This document shows positions 8,891 to 17,028 of a DNA stretch of 64,000 bases, piece after piece; position 1 is the first letter of the stretch, and each line of letters opens with the position of its first letter. Origin of the DNA: Oxydemutator sp963693105 (lineage in GTDB: Bacteria > Pseudomonadota > Gammaproteobacteria > Poriferisulfidales > Oxydemutatoraceae); the NCBI GenBank assembly GCA_963693105.1, contig OY843752.1, forward strand, positions 558,001 through 622,000. Reading direction: 5' to 3'. The notes under the pieces were generated by a model. The model was not told the origin of the DNA. It ran no database searches and saw only the letters and a program-made list of their open reading frames with translations. A program made the position numbers and the translations under genes.

Positions 8891-9847
8891 CTACTCATGC
8901 AACTGCAACGACCCGCTCAGCGCCCCGACATCCGCAATCCCGTGCTCATCCAGATACTCCACAATCTCACCGTTAATTTTCGGGCACAGCAGCGGGTCGT
9001 AGAACAGGCCGGTACCAATGCCAACCGCGCTGGCGCCCGCAATCAGGAATTCAATCGCGTCGCGCCCGCAGACGACGCCGCCCTGGCCGATGATGGGCAC
9101 CGCGTGCGCCTTGCAGACCTGGTGCACCTCCCATACCTTGAGCAGCGCAATCGGCTTGATTGCGGCGCCGGACAATCCGCCACGGTTGTTGCCGAGCACC
9201 GGCCTGCGCCCGGCCATATCAATCGCCATGCCGGCGACCGTGTTGATGACGGCGAAACCGTCGCTGCCGGCTTCAAGGCATTGGCGCGCGTTTTCGGCGA
9301 TGTCGGCCTGATTGGGCGATAACTTGGTAATCAGCGGCTTGCTCGTCACCGCCCGGCAGGCCGCGACGACCTGCGCCGAAGGTTCGGGATAGTTGCCGAA
9401 TTCCACACCGCCTTCGCGCACGTTCGGACAGGAAATGTTGATTTCAATCGCGTCAATCGGCGAGTCGTCGAGGCGGCGCGTGATTTCGCGGTACTCCTCG
9501 ACGGTTGAACCCGAAACATTGGCGATAAAGCGCGTCTCGCTGAAATCCAGCGCCGGCAGAATGTCGCCCAGCAGCGCATCCACTCCCGGGTTTTGCAGGC
9601 CGATGGCGTTGAGCAGGCCGTCCGGCGTTTCCGCCAGGCGGTGCGGCTCGTTGCCGAGCCTCGGCTCAAGCGTCGTTCCCTTCAGGCAAACGGCGCCGAC
9701 ATCGCCGTGCGAGAAACCCTCGACGCGCGTATATTCATCGCCGAAGCCAACGCAGCCCGACAGCAGAACCAAAGGGGTGCTGAAATGTAGGCCGCAAAAA
9801 TCAACGGCCAGCCTGGGATTGTTTCCGGAAGCCATCGGATGCGCCAT
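8891..9847 (-). CDS. pyrD: dihydroorotate dehydrogenase, type 1B-like catalytic subunit
   Basis: Oxidises dihydroorotate to orotate in pyrimidine synthesis, with bound FMN. The 318-residue TIM barrel has the class 1 signature EINISCPNVREGG, with the catalytic Cys in the ISCPN loop. Other signatures are KLSPNQADI, AVINTVAGMAID, GGLSGAAIKPIAL and the FMN-phosphate segment IIGQGGVVCGRDA. There is no N-terminal membrane helix, unlike class 2 enzymes. Class 1B normally works with an iron-sulfur PyrK subunit, and none is encoded nearby. ATG 9847 is taken as the start; ATG 9835 is possible. The neighbouring stator-like gene is divergent. Confidence 0.85.
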   Translation of the reverse strand: MAHPMASGNNPRLAVDFCGLHFSTPLVLLSGCVGFGDEYTRVEGFSHGDVGAVCLKGTTLEPRLGNEPHRLAETPDGLLNAIGLQNPGVDALLGDILPALDFSETRFIANVSGSTVEEYREITRRLDDSPIDAIEINISCPNVREGGVEFGNYPEPSAQVVAACRAVTSKPLITKLSPNQADIAENARQCLEAGSDGFAVINTVAGMAIDMAGRRPVLGNNRGGLSGAAIKPIALLKVWEVHQVCKAHAVPIIGQGGVVCGRDAIEFLIAGASAVGIGTGLFYDPLLCPKINGEIVEYLDEHGIADVGALSGSLQLHE

Positions 9848-9953
9848 GATACCACTGGTTCCGCCGCCCCCGGATTTCCCCAGACTCCACAATGCCCCCG
9901 GCTTCCGCAAATTTTGATAATATGCCGTCTCTCCACAACCACAGTTCCCGACT

Positions 9954-11261
9954 ATGAAAAATTTCGACAGAGCGGTTTTTATACTGGCTTTCGTGGCGGC
10001 CACCGCCGGCATCCTCACCATCAAATACTATTTCGCGGAATACACCTGGGCGTCTTCGGCGTGGGCGGTTTTCGTGCTCACCGCGCTTTTCATTCACACC
10101 CTGCTCAACGACAGGGGCAACGAGCGCGCCGGCGACAACCTGTATTACCTTGGCCTGCTTTTCACGCTGGTCATCCTCGGCTACTCGCTGTACACACACG
10201 ACTTCGCCAGCGCCGACGGCGCGCAGGTTTTCGATGTCGTCTCCAGTTTCGGAGTGGCGTTGTCCTCGACCGTCTTCGGCATTCTCTACCGCGTCATCAT
10301 CCAGTCGTTTCAGCCCGATTTGACGACGACCGAAACCCAGGCCAGGCGCGAACTCGGCAAGGCGATGGGACATTTCAGAACCGAGCTGTACCAGTGGTCG
10401 AAGGACATCAGCGCCTTCCTGCTGGTGGTGCGCCAGTTGTTTGCGGAAGTCAACGAGATGCTGCAGGAGAACAGCCGTCTGGCGGGCGAGCACATCAACG
10501 ACGTGGCGAGCAAACTTGAACAGACGACCGACCGTCTTCAATCGTCGTTTGAGAAACAGGAAGCCCGGGTCACGGAAACGGTGGGCCGCACACAGGCGGC
10601 GATGGACCAGGTTTCCGGGCAGCTGGCGGTGCTGGTTGACGGCCCCGGGGGAGTCACGGCGAAACTGGATGAAACTTTCGGACAACTGGAAGGCAAGATT
10701 GGCGAAGTCGGCGACGTGCTGAAGACCCGGCTGGAGCAGCAATTGCAAGCCTCCACCGCTTCGCTGACTTCTTTCCTGGAGCGTCTCGATTCCTTCGCCG
10801 AGCGAATGAAGGTGCTGGAAAGCAGCCCGGATGTCATCATCAATGAATTCCGCGAACTCGCGCAGACGCTTAAAAAATCGCTGTCGCCAGTTCAGGAAGT
10901 GGTCGAGACCGAAACCCGGATGGTGAACAGAATGGACGAGTTCATCAAAACAGTACAGGATGTGGATGTCGGCAGGCTGTCGCAGTCGGTTGACCTGGTC
11001 GCCGCCAAAACCACGACCCTGGGCGAGCGCCTTACAGACATAGGAGAGAACATGGCGACCGCTTCCCGGCAACTGTCCGAGACGCTGAAGACCAGTGAAG
11101 TGCAGGTGCAAGAGCACGTCAAAGCGTCGGAAGATTTCCGCCGGAGTATGCGGGGCCATCTCGACGCTTCCAGGGTCATGGTGCAGGAAGTCCATCAGTC
11201 TCTCCTTGATGCGGCGCAAGCCATCCGCAAGGAGATTGACAGTGTCGGATACAAACAATAA
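9954..11261 (+). CDS. MotA/TolQ/ZorA-like membrane protein with long coiled-coil tail
   Basis: The product has 435 residues. Four hydrophobic helices occupy the first 110 residues (about 7-25, 33-51, 63-80 and 92-112); the last (SFGVALSSTVFGILYRV) has the small-residue pattern of MotA/TolQ/ExbB pore helices. The remaining 300 residues are charged heptad-rich coiled coil with no aromatic core, which would form a long cytoplasmic tail as in ZorA. The next gene supplies a one-helix MotB-like partner, overlapping by 20 bases. The role is inferred to be an ion-driven inner-membrane motor; the target is unknown. It is not a standard chemoreceptor, as no HAMP or signalling hairpin tip was seen. Confidence 0.6.
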   Translation: MKNFDRAVFILAFVAATAGILTIKYYFAEYTWASSAWAVFVLTALFIHTLLNDRGNERAGDNLYYLGLLFTLVILGYSLYTHDFASADGAQVFDVVSSFGVALSSTVFGILYRVIIQSFQPDLTTTETQARRELGKAMGHFRTELYQWSKDISAFLLVVRQLFAEVNEMLQENSRLAGEHINDVASKLEQTTDRLQSSFEKQEARVTETVGRTQAAMDQVSGQLAVLVDGPGGVTAKLDETFGQLEGKIGEVGDVLKTRLEQQLQASTASLTSFLERLDSFAERMKVLESSPDVIINEFRELAQTLKKSLSPVQEVVETETRMVNRMDEFIKTVQDVDVGRLSQSVDLVAAKTTTLGERLTDIGENMATASRQLSETLKTSEVQVQEHVKASEDFRRSMRGHLDASRVMVQEVHQSLLDAAQAIRKEIDSVGYKQ

Positions 11262-11982
11262 CAGGGTCAACGCCGCCTTGCAGAGTGGCCGCTCGTACCG
11301 CCGCGGGCTGGCGCTCGGACTGACGATGGCGGAGCTGTTCATCTTGCTGCTGTTTTTGCTGCTGCTGCTGCTGACCGCGTTGTATGGCGCCGCCCTGTCG
11401 GGCAACGACGACGTGCCGGGAATGCAGGTGGCCTCGCGCGAGACCGGAAGACTCAACCGGCTGCACCTGATGCTGCAGGCCGAAAACCTGAAACTCGACC
11501 GCAAATCCATCGCCATGCTGATCGAGAGCAGAAAAGAATTGCTTGAGGAGAACAGACAGCAGGCGGAGACCATTGAGAAACTGGCGGCGAAGAACGGCGT
11601 TGATCCGTCCTGCTGGCACGAGACCGACGAGAGCGGAAAGTACGGCCAGGTGTATTTGTTTGACGTGAAGGTCCACGACAAGGATTTGCAAGTCGAAGAC
11701 CTCGCGCCGCCGCCCCAATACCACGAGGAGAAGGCCAGTCTGCCGCTGGCCGGTTTTCCGTTCGGCAAACGGATTTCCGACCTGGAGTTTCTGCGGGTGA
11801 CGAAGCCGATTCGTCAATTCGCCAGCGACCGCAAGGTCAGAGCCTATCCCTGCGTGTTTTATGTCCGCATACACGACCTCACCTCGGCGGCGGCGAAAGA
11901 GCGTTACAAGCAGGCCGAAAACACCATCGGCTCGCACTTTTACCGTTACCGCTCGCGCCGACCGGCAAAACCCGCGCCGTGA
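11242..11982 (+). CDS. MotB/ZorB-like single-pass partner without OmpA domain
   Basis: The product has 246 residues. GTG 11242 is chosen because AAGGAG lies seven bases upstream; it overlaps the end of the previous gene. A short cytoplasmic N-terminus leads into one helix (about 26-50), GLTMAELFILLLFLLLLL. This resembles the MotB YADFMTAMMAFF segment but has Glu where MotB has the proton-binding Asp. A coiled coil (70-115) and a soluble domain (about 120-240, with YLFDVKVHDKDL and CVFYVRIHDLTSAAAKERYK) follow. The peptidoglycan-binding OmpA domain of MotB/ZorB is absent, so it would anchor differently. The C-terminal domain was not recognised. Confidence 0.6.
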   Translation: MSDTNNNRVNAALQSGRSYRRGLALGLTMAELFILLLFLLLLLLTALYGAALSGNDDVPGMQVASRETGRLNRLHLMLQAENLKLDRKSIAMLIESRKELLEENRQQAETIEKLAAKNGVDPSCWHETDESGKYGQVYLFDVKVHDKDLQVEDLAPPPQYHEEKASLPLAGFPFGKRISDLEFLRVTKPIRQFASDRKVRAYPCVFYVRIHDLTSAAAKERYKQAENTIGSHFYRYRSRRPAKPAP

Positions 11983-12176
11983 TGAAAAGAAAAAACGGTG
12001 GTCTGGCGAGGCCGGACGCCTTTGTTCTGGAGCTTGCTTCGTTGCGCCACGAGCGGCGCCTGCTGAAAAAAACAATCAAGTCGTGGACACGGCGCGCGCG
12101 CAATATGCTGTTGAGAAAACGCACCCGGCAGGCGCTTGAGGAGAAAGCCCGCCGCGAACACAACGCCGCGTCTTAG
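11982..12176 (+). CDS. small basic protein, third gene of the stator-like operon
   Basis: A 64-residue, strongly Lys/Arg-rich helical protein. Its ATG overlaps the stop of the MotB-like gene (GTGATGA context; GTG 11979 is an alternative start), so translation is coupled. No family recognised. High basicity (RRLLKKTIKSWTRRARNMLL) suggests nucleic-acid or membrane contact, which is inference. Its stop overlaps the gpsA stop on the opposite strand. Confidence 0.5.
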   Translation: MKRKNGGLARPDAFVLELASLRHERRLLKKTIKSWTRRARNMLLRKRTRQALEEKARREHNAAS

Positions 12177-13183
12177 AAACCGCTTCCCGTCTCGGCTTTT
12201 GCCGGCCGTTGCAACAGGTTGTCCACGGCGTTTTGCATCGTGGTCTCGCCTTGAAGGACGCGCTCGACCTGTTCGCAGATCGGCATTTCGACGTCGTGGC
12301 GCCGTGCCAGTTGCAGCGCGATGCCGGCCGTCGTCAGTCCCTCGACGACGCCGCCGGTTTTGCCGAGCGCCTCCTCACGGCTCAGCCCCTGCGCCAGCAG
12401 CAGACCGAAGCGGCGGTTGCGCGACAGGTCGCTGCCGCACGACAAGACGATGTCGCCGAGGCCGGCCAGGCCGGTCACGGTCTCGTTGCGCGCACCCAGT
12501 GCCAGCGCCAGCCGCAGGATTTCGTTGAGGCCGCGCGTAATCAGGGCGGCCTTCGCGTTTTCGCCGAAGTCGAGGCCGTCCGACATGCCGACGGCGATGG
12601 CAATGACGTTTTTCAGCGCACCGCCGATTTCAACGCCGACGACGTCGTCGGTCGTATAAACGCGAAGGTGGCCGCCGTGGAACGGCCGGGCGCCCTCGCG
12701 CGCAGCCCGCTCGCTGCGCGAGGCGATGGTGACGGCGGTCGGCTTGCCGGCGGCGACATCCGCCGCAAACGACGGTCCGGCCAGCACGCACAGCGGCAGT
12801 TCATCACCGAGGGCCTGCCCGACGACCTCGTGCACAAGGCAGCCGCTTTGCACCTCGATTCCCTTGATGGCGCACACCAGCCCCGAATGTTTCTTGCCGA
12901 CGGTGTCTTTCAACCGCTCGCAGATCTTGCGCAACGCGCCGGTTGGCACGGTCAGCAGCAGCAGTTCGCCTGCGGCGACCGCCTCGTCGAAATCGCTGCG
13001 CGCCGTAATCGCCGGCGGCAGTTCAACGCCGGGCAGGTAGGTGTCGTTGCGACGGGTGCTTGCGATGCGCTCGATCAACTCGCGGTCGCGCCCCCACAGG
13101 CTGACCGGATGGCCGCGTCCGGCAAGTTGCAGCGCAAGCGCCGTGCCCCAGGCGCCCGCGCCGATCACGGTTACTTGCGTCAT
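12173..13183 (-). CDS. gpsA: glycerol-3-phosphate dehydrogenase [NAD(P)+]
   Basis: Reduces dihydroxyacetone phosphate to sn-glycerol-3-phosphate for phospholipid synthesis, in the cytoplasm. It has 336 residues. The N-terminal Rossmann motif is GAGAWGTA (8-15). The catalytic-lysine segment GGALKNVIAIAVG and the GLAGLGDIVLSC and NRRFG signatures are present. It is last in yibN-grxC-secB-gpsA, the same order as in E. coli, with a short gap after secB. Confidence 0.96.
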   Translation of the reverse strand: MTQVTVIGAGAWGTALALQLAGRGHPVSLWGRDRELIERIASTRRNDTYLPGVELPPAITARSDFDEAVAAGELLLLTVPTGALRKICERLKDTVGKKHSGLVCAIKGIEVQSGCLVHEVVGQALGDELPLCVLAGPSFAADVAAGKPTAVTIASRSERAAREGARPFHGGHLRVYTTDDVVGVEIGGALKNVIAIAVGMSDGLDFGENAKAALITRGLNEILRLALALGARNETVTGLAGLGDIVLSCGSDLSRNRRFGLLLAQGLSREEALGKTGGVVEGLTTAGIALQLARRHDVEMPICEQVERVLQGETTMQNAVDNLLQRPAKAETGSGF

Positions 13184-13205
13184 GGTTTCCGGCGGTGGCC
13201 GCGGT

Positions 13206-13682
13206 TCAGTGGGGTTTTCCGATTTCCTGCGGCTCTACTTGCAGCGCCTGCTTTTTCTGGCGATAGACTGCTTCGAAGTTGACCGGCCCCAGCAGCAGTT
13301 GCGGGAAGCCGCCTTTCGACACGAGGTTGGCGATGGTTTCGCGCACAAAGGGGAACAGGATGTTGGGGCAGTAGGCCTGCAACACCGATTCCAGCTTCTT
13401 GTCGGAGAAGCCGCTGATGACGAACGTGCCGCCCTGCTCGATCTCGACCAGGAAAACCCGCTTCTCGTCCTGCTTGGCGGCGATGGTGATGTGCAGCACG
13501 ACCTCGTAGAGCGTCTCCTTGATTTTCTGGCTGGAGCTTTGCAGGTTGATGTCAATGTGCGGGTGCCATTCCTCCTCCAGCGAGCCGGGCGCATGGAGCG
13601 ACTCGAAAGAGGCGTCCTTGAGATAAACGCGCTTGATCTCGAGGTGCCCTTGTTGTTTTTCAGCCGGTGTTTTCTTTTCCAT
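13206..13682 (-). CDS. secB: protein-export chaperone SecB
   Basis: Homotetrameric cytoplasmic chaperone that keeps preproteins unfolded and delivers them to SecA. It has 158 residues of the expected fold, with family segments LEIKRVYLKDASFE, HPHIDINLQ, AYCPNILFPFVRE and GGFPQLLLGPVNFEAVY. It lies between grxC and gpsA, nine bases after the grxC stop. Confidence 0.96.
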   Translation of the reverse strand: MEKKTPAEKQQGHLEIKRVYLKDASFESLHAPGSLEEEWHPHIDINLQSSSQKIKETLYEVVLHITIAAKQDEKRVFLVEIEQGGTFVISGFSDKKLESVLQAYCPNILFPFVRETIANLVSKGGFPQLLLGPVNFEAVYRQKKQALQVEPQEIGKPH

Positions 13683-13691
13683 GACCTGGTT

Positions 13692-13964
13692 CTATGAGTT
13701 GGCCGCGCCTTTCAGCAGCTCGTCCAGTTTACCATCCGTGTCGAGTTCGACCATTTCCTGGTAGCCGCCGACGTGGAAATCGCCGATGAAGATCTGCGGC
13801 ACCGAGGTGCGTTTCGTGCGCCGCATCATCTCCTCGCGGCGCGCCTCGTCCACATCCACCATCACTTCCTCGTATTCAACCTGCTTGATGTCGAGCAGTC
13901 TCTTCGCCGCCTTGCAGAAAGGACAGTTGCCGGTGGAGAAAATCTGTACGGGACGGCCGCTCAT
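13692..13964 (-). CDS. grxC: glutaredoxin 3
   Basis: A 90-residue dithiol glutaredoxin that reduces disulfides with glutathione. The CPFC active site is at residues 14-17, followed by the TSVPQIFIGDFHVGGYQE segment with the cis-Pro and glutathione-binding loop. ATG 13964 overlaps the stop of the rhodanese gene (ATGA), so the two are translationally coupled. The frame is open further upstream but that part lies within yibN. Confidence 0.95.
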   Translation of the reverse strand: MSGRPVQIFSTGNCPFCKAAKRLLDIKQVEYEEVMVDVDEARREEMMRRTKRTSVPQIFIGDFHVGGYQEMVELDTDGKLDELLKGAANS

Positions 13965-14389
13965 TTCTTCGTCAGCGGCAGGTGCGCCTGCTCCCACGCG
14001 GCGAGGCCGCCCTTGAGAAAGTAAATGTCGGGAAAACCGCGCTTGCTCAGCAACTGGCAGATGCCGCGCGCTTTCATGCCGTGCGCGCAGAACGTGATAA
14101 CCGGCTTGTCCCGGATGTCGTCGAGTTCGTCAATGCGCTTCGGAAGGACGCTCGCGGAAAGAAGTCTGGCGTTTTGCACCTGCCCGGTCTCCCGTTCCGG
14201 CGACTCGCGCACGTCCAGCATCACGGCGCCCTCGCGGTTGATCAACTGCACCGCTTCCGCCGGTGTGATGTCCCGGTATTTTTTCATCAGCCGCTTCATT
14301 TCCGTCGAGGCGATCATTATGGCCAGCGCCGCCAGAATGCCAATCAGGAAAAGATTGTCCGAGATGAAAATGTAATAGTCGTCTTGCAT
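13961..14389 (-). CDS. yibN: membrane-anchored rhodanese-like sulfurtransferase
   Basis: The product has 142 residues: an N-terminal transmembrane helix (about 11-28) followed by a single rhodanese domain (40-140). The active-site Cys102 lies in ITFCAHGMKARG, and the catalytic-loop pattern is roughly CxxGxxA. Its physiological sulfur acceptor is unknown. ATG 14389 gives the TM start used by YibN homologues. It leads the grxC-secB-gpsA operon and diverges from envC. Confidence 0.9.
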   Translation of the reverse strand: MQDDYYIFISDNLFLIGILAALAIMIASTEMKRLMKKYRDITPAEAVQLINREGAVMLDVRESPERETGQVQNARLLSASVLPKRIDELDDIRDKPVITFCAHGMKARGICQLLSKRGFPDIYFLKGGLAAWEQAHLPLTKK

Positions 14390-14414
14390 GTCGAATCGGG
14401 GGGTGGAGCCGCCT

Positions 14415-14422
14415 ATTATAAT
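14415..14422. promoter_or_regulatory. divergent -10 element between yibN and envC
   Basis: ATTATAAT contains TATAAT on both strands (plus 14417-14422, minus 14415-14420) in the 41-base gap between the two start codons. For yibN it would give a leader of about 20 bases; for envC it would give an almost leaderless mRNA, so envC may use another promoter. Confidence 0.4.
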
Positions 14423-14430
14423 AGTTTGCG

Positions 14431-15558
14431 ATGCCGATTCCAGTTCCCGCGAGTCTCTCCCGCCGGGTATGGCGCCTTGTTGTGCCATTCGCCGTGCCGT
14501 TCGTTGTATGGCCCGCCGTGGTGGCGGCGGACGACAACACCGCCCGCCTGCTCGAAATTCAGCGCGAGATACGGCAAGGCCAGGAAAAGCTGTCTTCGTC
14601 GCAGGCGAAACTCGACCGCCTGCAACACCGCGTCGCCGCGAGCGAGCGTCAGATCAGCGATCTGAGCCGCCGCTTGCGAACGTCCGCGCGCAAGCTGCTC
14701 AAGGCGCAGGCCGAGGTGGACGGGATGGAGAAGCGCGCCGGGGAATTGTCGTCGGAGTCGCGCGGTGTCCTGTCGCTGCTGGGCGCGGAGTTGCGCGCGC
14801 TGCACCGCGACGGCGACCTGGGTGATTTGCGCTACCAGTTGAGTTTCGACGATTGGAGCGAACTGGAGCGGCGCAACGTTTATTCGGATTACTTTCGCAA
14901 GGCGCGCAAGGAACGGCTTGGGCGGATTCGGGGCGAGTTGTCGGAGCTGGCCGGGATACACACCGCGCTGGTCGGCAAAAGGGCGGCGTTGGCGAAGCAG
15001 CGGGACGACCAGCGGCGGCATTTGCAGGCGCTGACGCGCCGGAAGGACGAGAGGGACAAGGCGGGGCGCGCGCTGGAAACGGAGATCAAACGGATGCGCG
15101 GCGGTCTCGCCATGCTGGAACAGGACGCGGCGCGCCTGCGCAGCCTGTTGGAACGGCTCGATGAAGTGCCGACGGCGGCGACGCAATTCCCGCTGCTGAA
15201 AGGCCGCCTGCCGTGGCCGGTGGCGGACCGCGCCGCCGTGCGCAAACACGGGCGCATCTACCGCGGCGTGTTTCTCGACGCCACGCCCGACACCCCCGTG
15301 CGCAGCATCCACGAGGGCCAGGTTGTTTTCAGCGACTGGATACGCGGCTACGGCCTGCTGGTGATTATTGATCACGGCAAGGGCTATATGTCGCTTTACG
15401 GCAACAACAAGGCGCTCTACAAGACGGTCGGCGACACGGTAGCCGCCGGCGAGCAACTGGCGGTGATGAACGACCCCGTCGCGCAACGAAACAACGGCCT
15501 GTATTTCGAAATCCGCCACCGCGGGAAACCGCTGGACCCGAGGGAATGGTGCCGGTAA
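14431..15558 (+). CDS. envC: murein hydrolase activator EnvC
   Basis: Periplasmic coiled-coil protein that activates amidases AmiA/AmiB at the division septum. It has 375 residues: signal peptide (about 1-33, cut after AVVA), long coiled coils (about 38-245) and a C-terminal LytM/M23 domain (about 260-375). As in EnvC, the LytM zinc site is degenerate: the segment IIDHGKGYMSLYGNN lacks the HxH pair, so it should activate rather than cut. It is divergent from yibN, as in E. coli. Confidence 0.9.
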   Translation: MPIPVPASLSRRVWRLVVPFAVPFVVWPAVVAADDNTARLLEIQREIRQGQEKLSSSQAKLDRLQHRVAASERQISDLSRRLRTSARKLLKAQAEVDGMEKRAGELSSESRGVLSLLGAELRALHRDGDLGDLRYQLSFDDWSELERRNVYSDYFRKARKERLGRIRGELSELAGIHTALVGKRAALAKQRDDQRRHLQALTRRKDERDKAGRALETEIKRMRGGLAMLEQDAARLRSLLERLDEVPTAATQFPLLKGRLPWPVADRAAVRKHGRIYRGVFLDATPDTPVRSIHEGQVVFSDWIRGYGLLVIIDHGKGYMSLYGNNKALYKTVGDTVAAGEQLAVMNDPVAQRNNGLYFEIRHRGKPLDPREWCR

Positions 15559-15650
15559 AAGGACGCGAAATGACCGTTCAGACCGCCGCCGAGCACTTTT
15601 CATAGACGCTTAATCTATTGACTTAGCAAATATATCCCACCGCATTTAAT

Positions 15651-15677
15651 ATAAGCAAAGTCAACTTTGCTTATAAT
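15651..15677 (+). promoter_or_regulatory. palindromic operator overlapping a -10 box, upstream of darTG fusion
   Basis: ATAAGCAAAGT and ACTTTGCTTAT form a perfect 11-bp inverted repeat with a two-base spacer (15651-15674). Its right arm overlaps TATAAT (15672-15677). This is the layout of an autorepressor site. No separate HTH regulator is encoded in the operon, so the binder is unknown. The rest of the 241-base gap shows only AT-rich sequence and a TTGACT at 15618. Confidence 0.55.
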
Positions 15678-15799
15678 GGATGTTCGTTGAGTTGGATAAA
15701 TTACTGCCCCCCCGACTTGCTACGACCTTTGCTATATTATGGACCCGACAGCCAGTAGCAAGGGGTTCTCCATTCCTTGACTGATGGGCAGACCCGGCC

Positions 15800-16987
15800 A
15801 TGAATAACCCCAAAAGCAGGAAAAGAAGCGTTGCTCCCAGTGTGTTTTATATCACCCACCGCGACAATTTGCCTTCTATTCTCGAACACGGCGTAGTCTC
15901 ACATGAAAAAGCCTCGTCGCTGTCTCCTGCAAATGTGTACGATGAGAATATCGTTACCCGCCGAGGACAGAAAAAGGCTCCGGACGGCAACAGTCTGTGG
16001 CATTTCGCCAATTTTTATTTTCAGCCGCGTAATCCCATGCTGTATCGCGTGTATCGCTGTGAAGGACAGGATGTGGCGGTTCTGCGCCTGCAAAAAATGT
16101 TAATCAAGAAGGCGCACTATGTTTCCATCGGCAATGCCGCCGCTTCCGCCTCTCATTTTCTGGATGTCAAAGAAGGCATTGCCGAAATTGAAAGCGACAG
16201 CATGCGGAAAATTCTGCGCGCCGGCAGTTGGGGAAGCGGCGAGGAAAAGCGTTTGATTATGTCGGAGTTGCTGGTGCCCGGCGAAGCACCGCGCGAATAC
16301 ATTGATACCGTGTATGTTCCCAACGAGGACATCGCTTACAAGACCTCGAAGCAATTGTCACGCAAGATACATGTGGTGCCTGAGCCCAATTTGTTTTTTG
16401 GAAGTAGTAGCATACACAAACTGGAAGGCACAAAAATTTCCATCGTGGATGGCGACATGTTTTTTTCCAATATGCAGACCATTACAATCAGCGTGAACAC
16501 TGTTGGCGTCATGGGCGCGGGGCTTGCCTCGCGCGCCAAAGAAAACTTCCCGCAAGTGTATGTTGCCTACCAGAAACTTTGCCGAGACGGGAGACTGACC
16601 ACGGAAAATCCCTGTCTTTACAAAGAGGAATACTCATACGATGCCCACATGGCCGACGACCCGGACACACTCACCCAAAAGCCGAATGACGAGCGCTGGT
16701 TTTTGCTGTTTGCCACCAAGGAACACTGGCGCAATCCCTCCAGGATGGAGTATCTGGAGAGCGGTTTGCAGTGGCTTGTGGAAAACGCCGGCAAGGAAGG
16801 TATAAAATCTCTGGCCATGCCCGCTTTGGGATGCGGTCTTGGCTGGTTGCCGTGGCACAAGGTCGGCCCCATCATGTGCCGCTACCTGCACCAGTTGGAC
16901 ATTGACTGTGAAATTTATCTGCCGCGGGAAACCGAGAGGCGGATACCGGACGCACAGTTGTCGGAAAAGTTTCTGCTGGCAAATTGA
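15800..16987 (+). CDS. DarT-DarG fusion: DNA ADP-ribosyltransferase toxin plus macrodomain antitoxin
   Basis: One 395-residue chain. Residues about 11-195 match DarT (DUF4433): FYITHRDNLPSILEHGVVSHE, FYFQPRNPMLYRV with the NAD-contacting Arg77, and SELLVPGEAPREYI with the catalytic Glu (residue 156). DarT ADP-ribosylates bases in single-stranded DNA. Residues about 213-378 match the DarG macrodomain, which removes that mark: SVNTVGVMGAGLASRAKENFP and SLAMPALGCGLGWLPW. The two are normally separate genes in one operon. All visible key residues are intact. The insert lies between envC and murJ and is AT-richer than its neighbours. The likely role is phage defence. Confidence 0.85.
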   Translation: MNNPKSRKRSVAPSVFYITHRDNLPSILEHGVVSHEKASSLSPANVYDENIVTRRGQKKAPDGNSLWHFANFYFQPRNPMLYRVYRCEGQDVAVLRLQKMLIKKAHYVSIGNAAASASHFLDVKEGIAEIESDSMRKILRAGSWGSGEEKRLIMSELLVPGEAPREYIDTVYVPNEDIAYKTSKQLSRKIHVVPEPNLFFGSSSIHKLEGTKISIVDGDMFFSNMQTITISVNTVGVMGAGLASRAKENFPQVYVAYQKLCRDGRLTTENPCLYKEEYSYDAHMADDPDTLTQKPNDERWFLLFATKEHWRNPSRMEYLESGLQWLVENAGKEGIKSLAMPALGCGLGWLPWHKVGPIMCRYLHQLDIDCEIYLPRETERRIPDAQLSEKFLLAN

Positions 16988-17028
16988 GCCGTCAAACCAG
17001 AAGGTAAAACACCCATCTGAATACCAAC

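Noticed and set aside
9954..11261. Methyl-accepting chemotaxis protein
   Set aside because: The coiled coil lacks HAMP and the conserved signalling hairpin tip.
9954..11982. Calling the operon Zorya
   Set aside because: ZorC/ZorD or ZorE are absent and the B subunit has no OmpA domain, so only a stator-like resemblance is claimed.
15618..15623. TTGACT as the -35 of the darTG promoter
   Set aside because: It is about 48 bases from the clear TATAAT at 15672 and 21 bases from the nearer AT-rich hexamer, neither a workable spacing.
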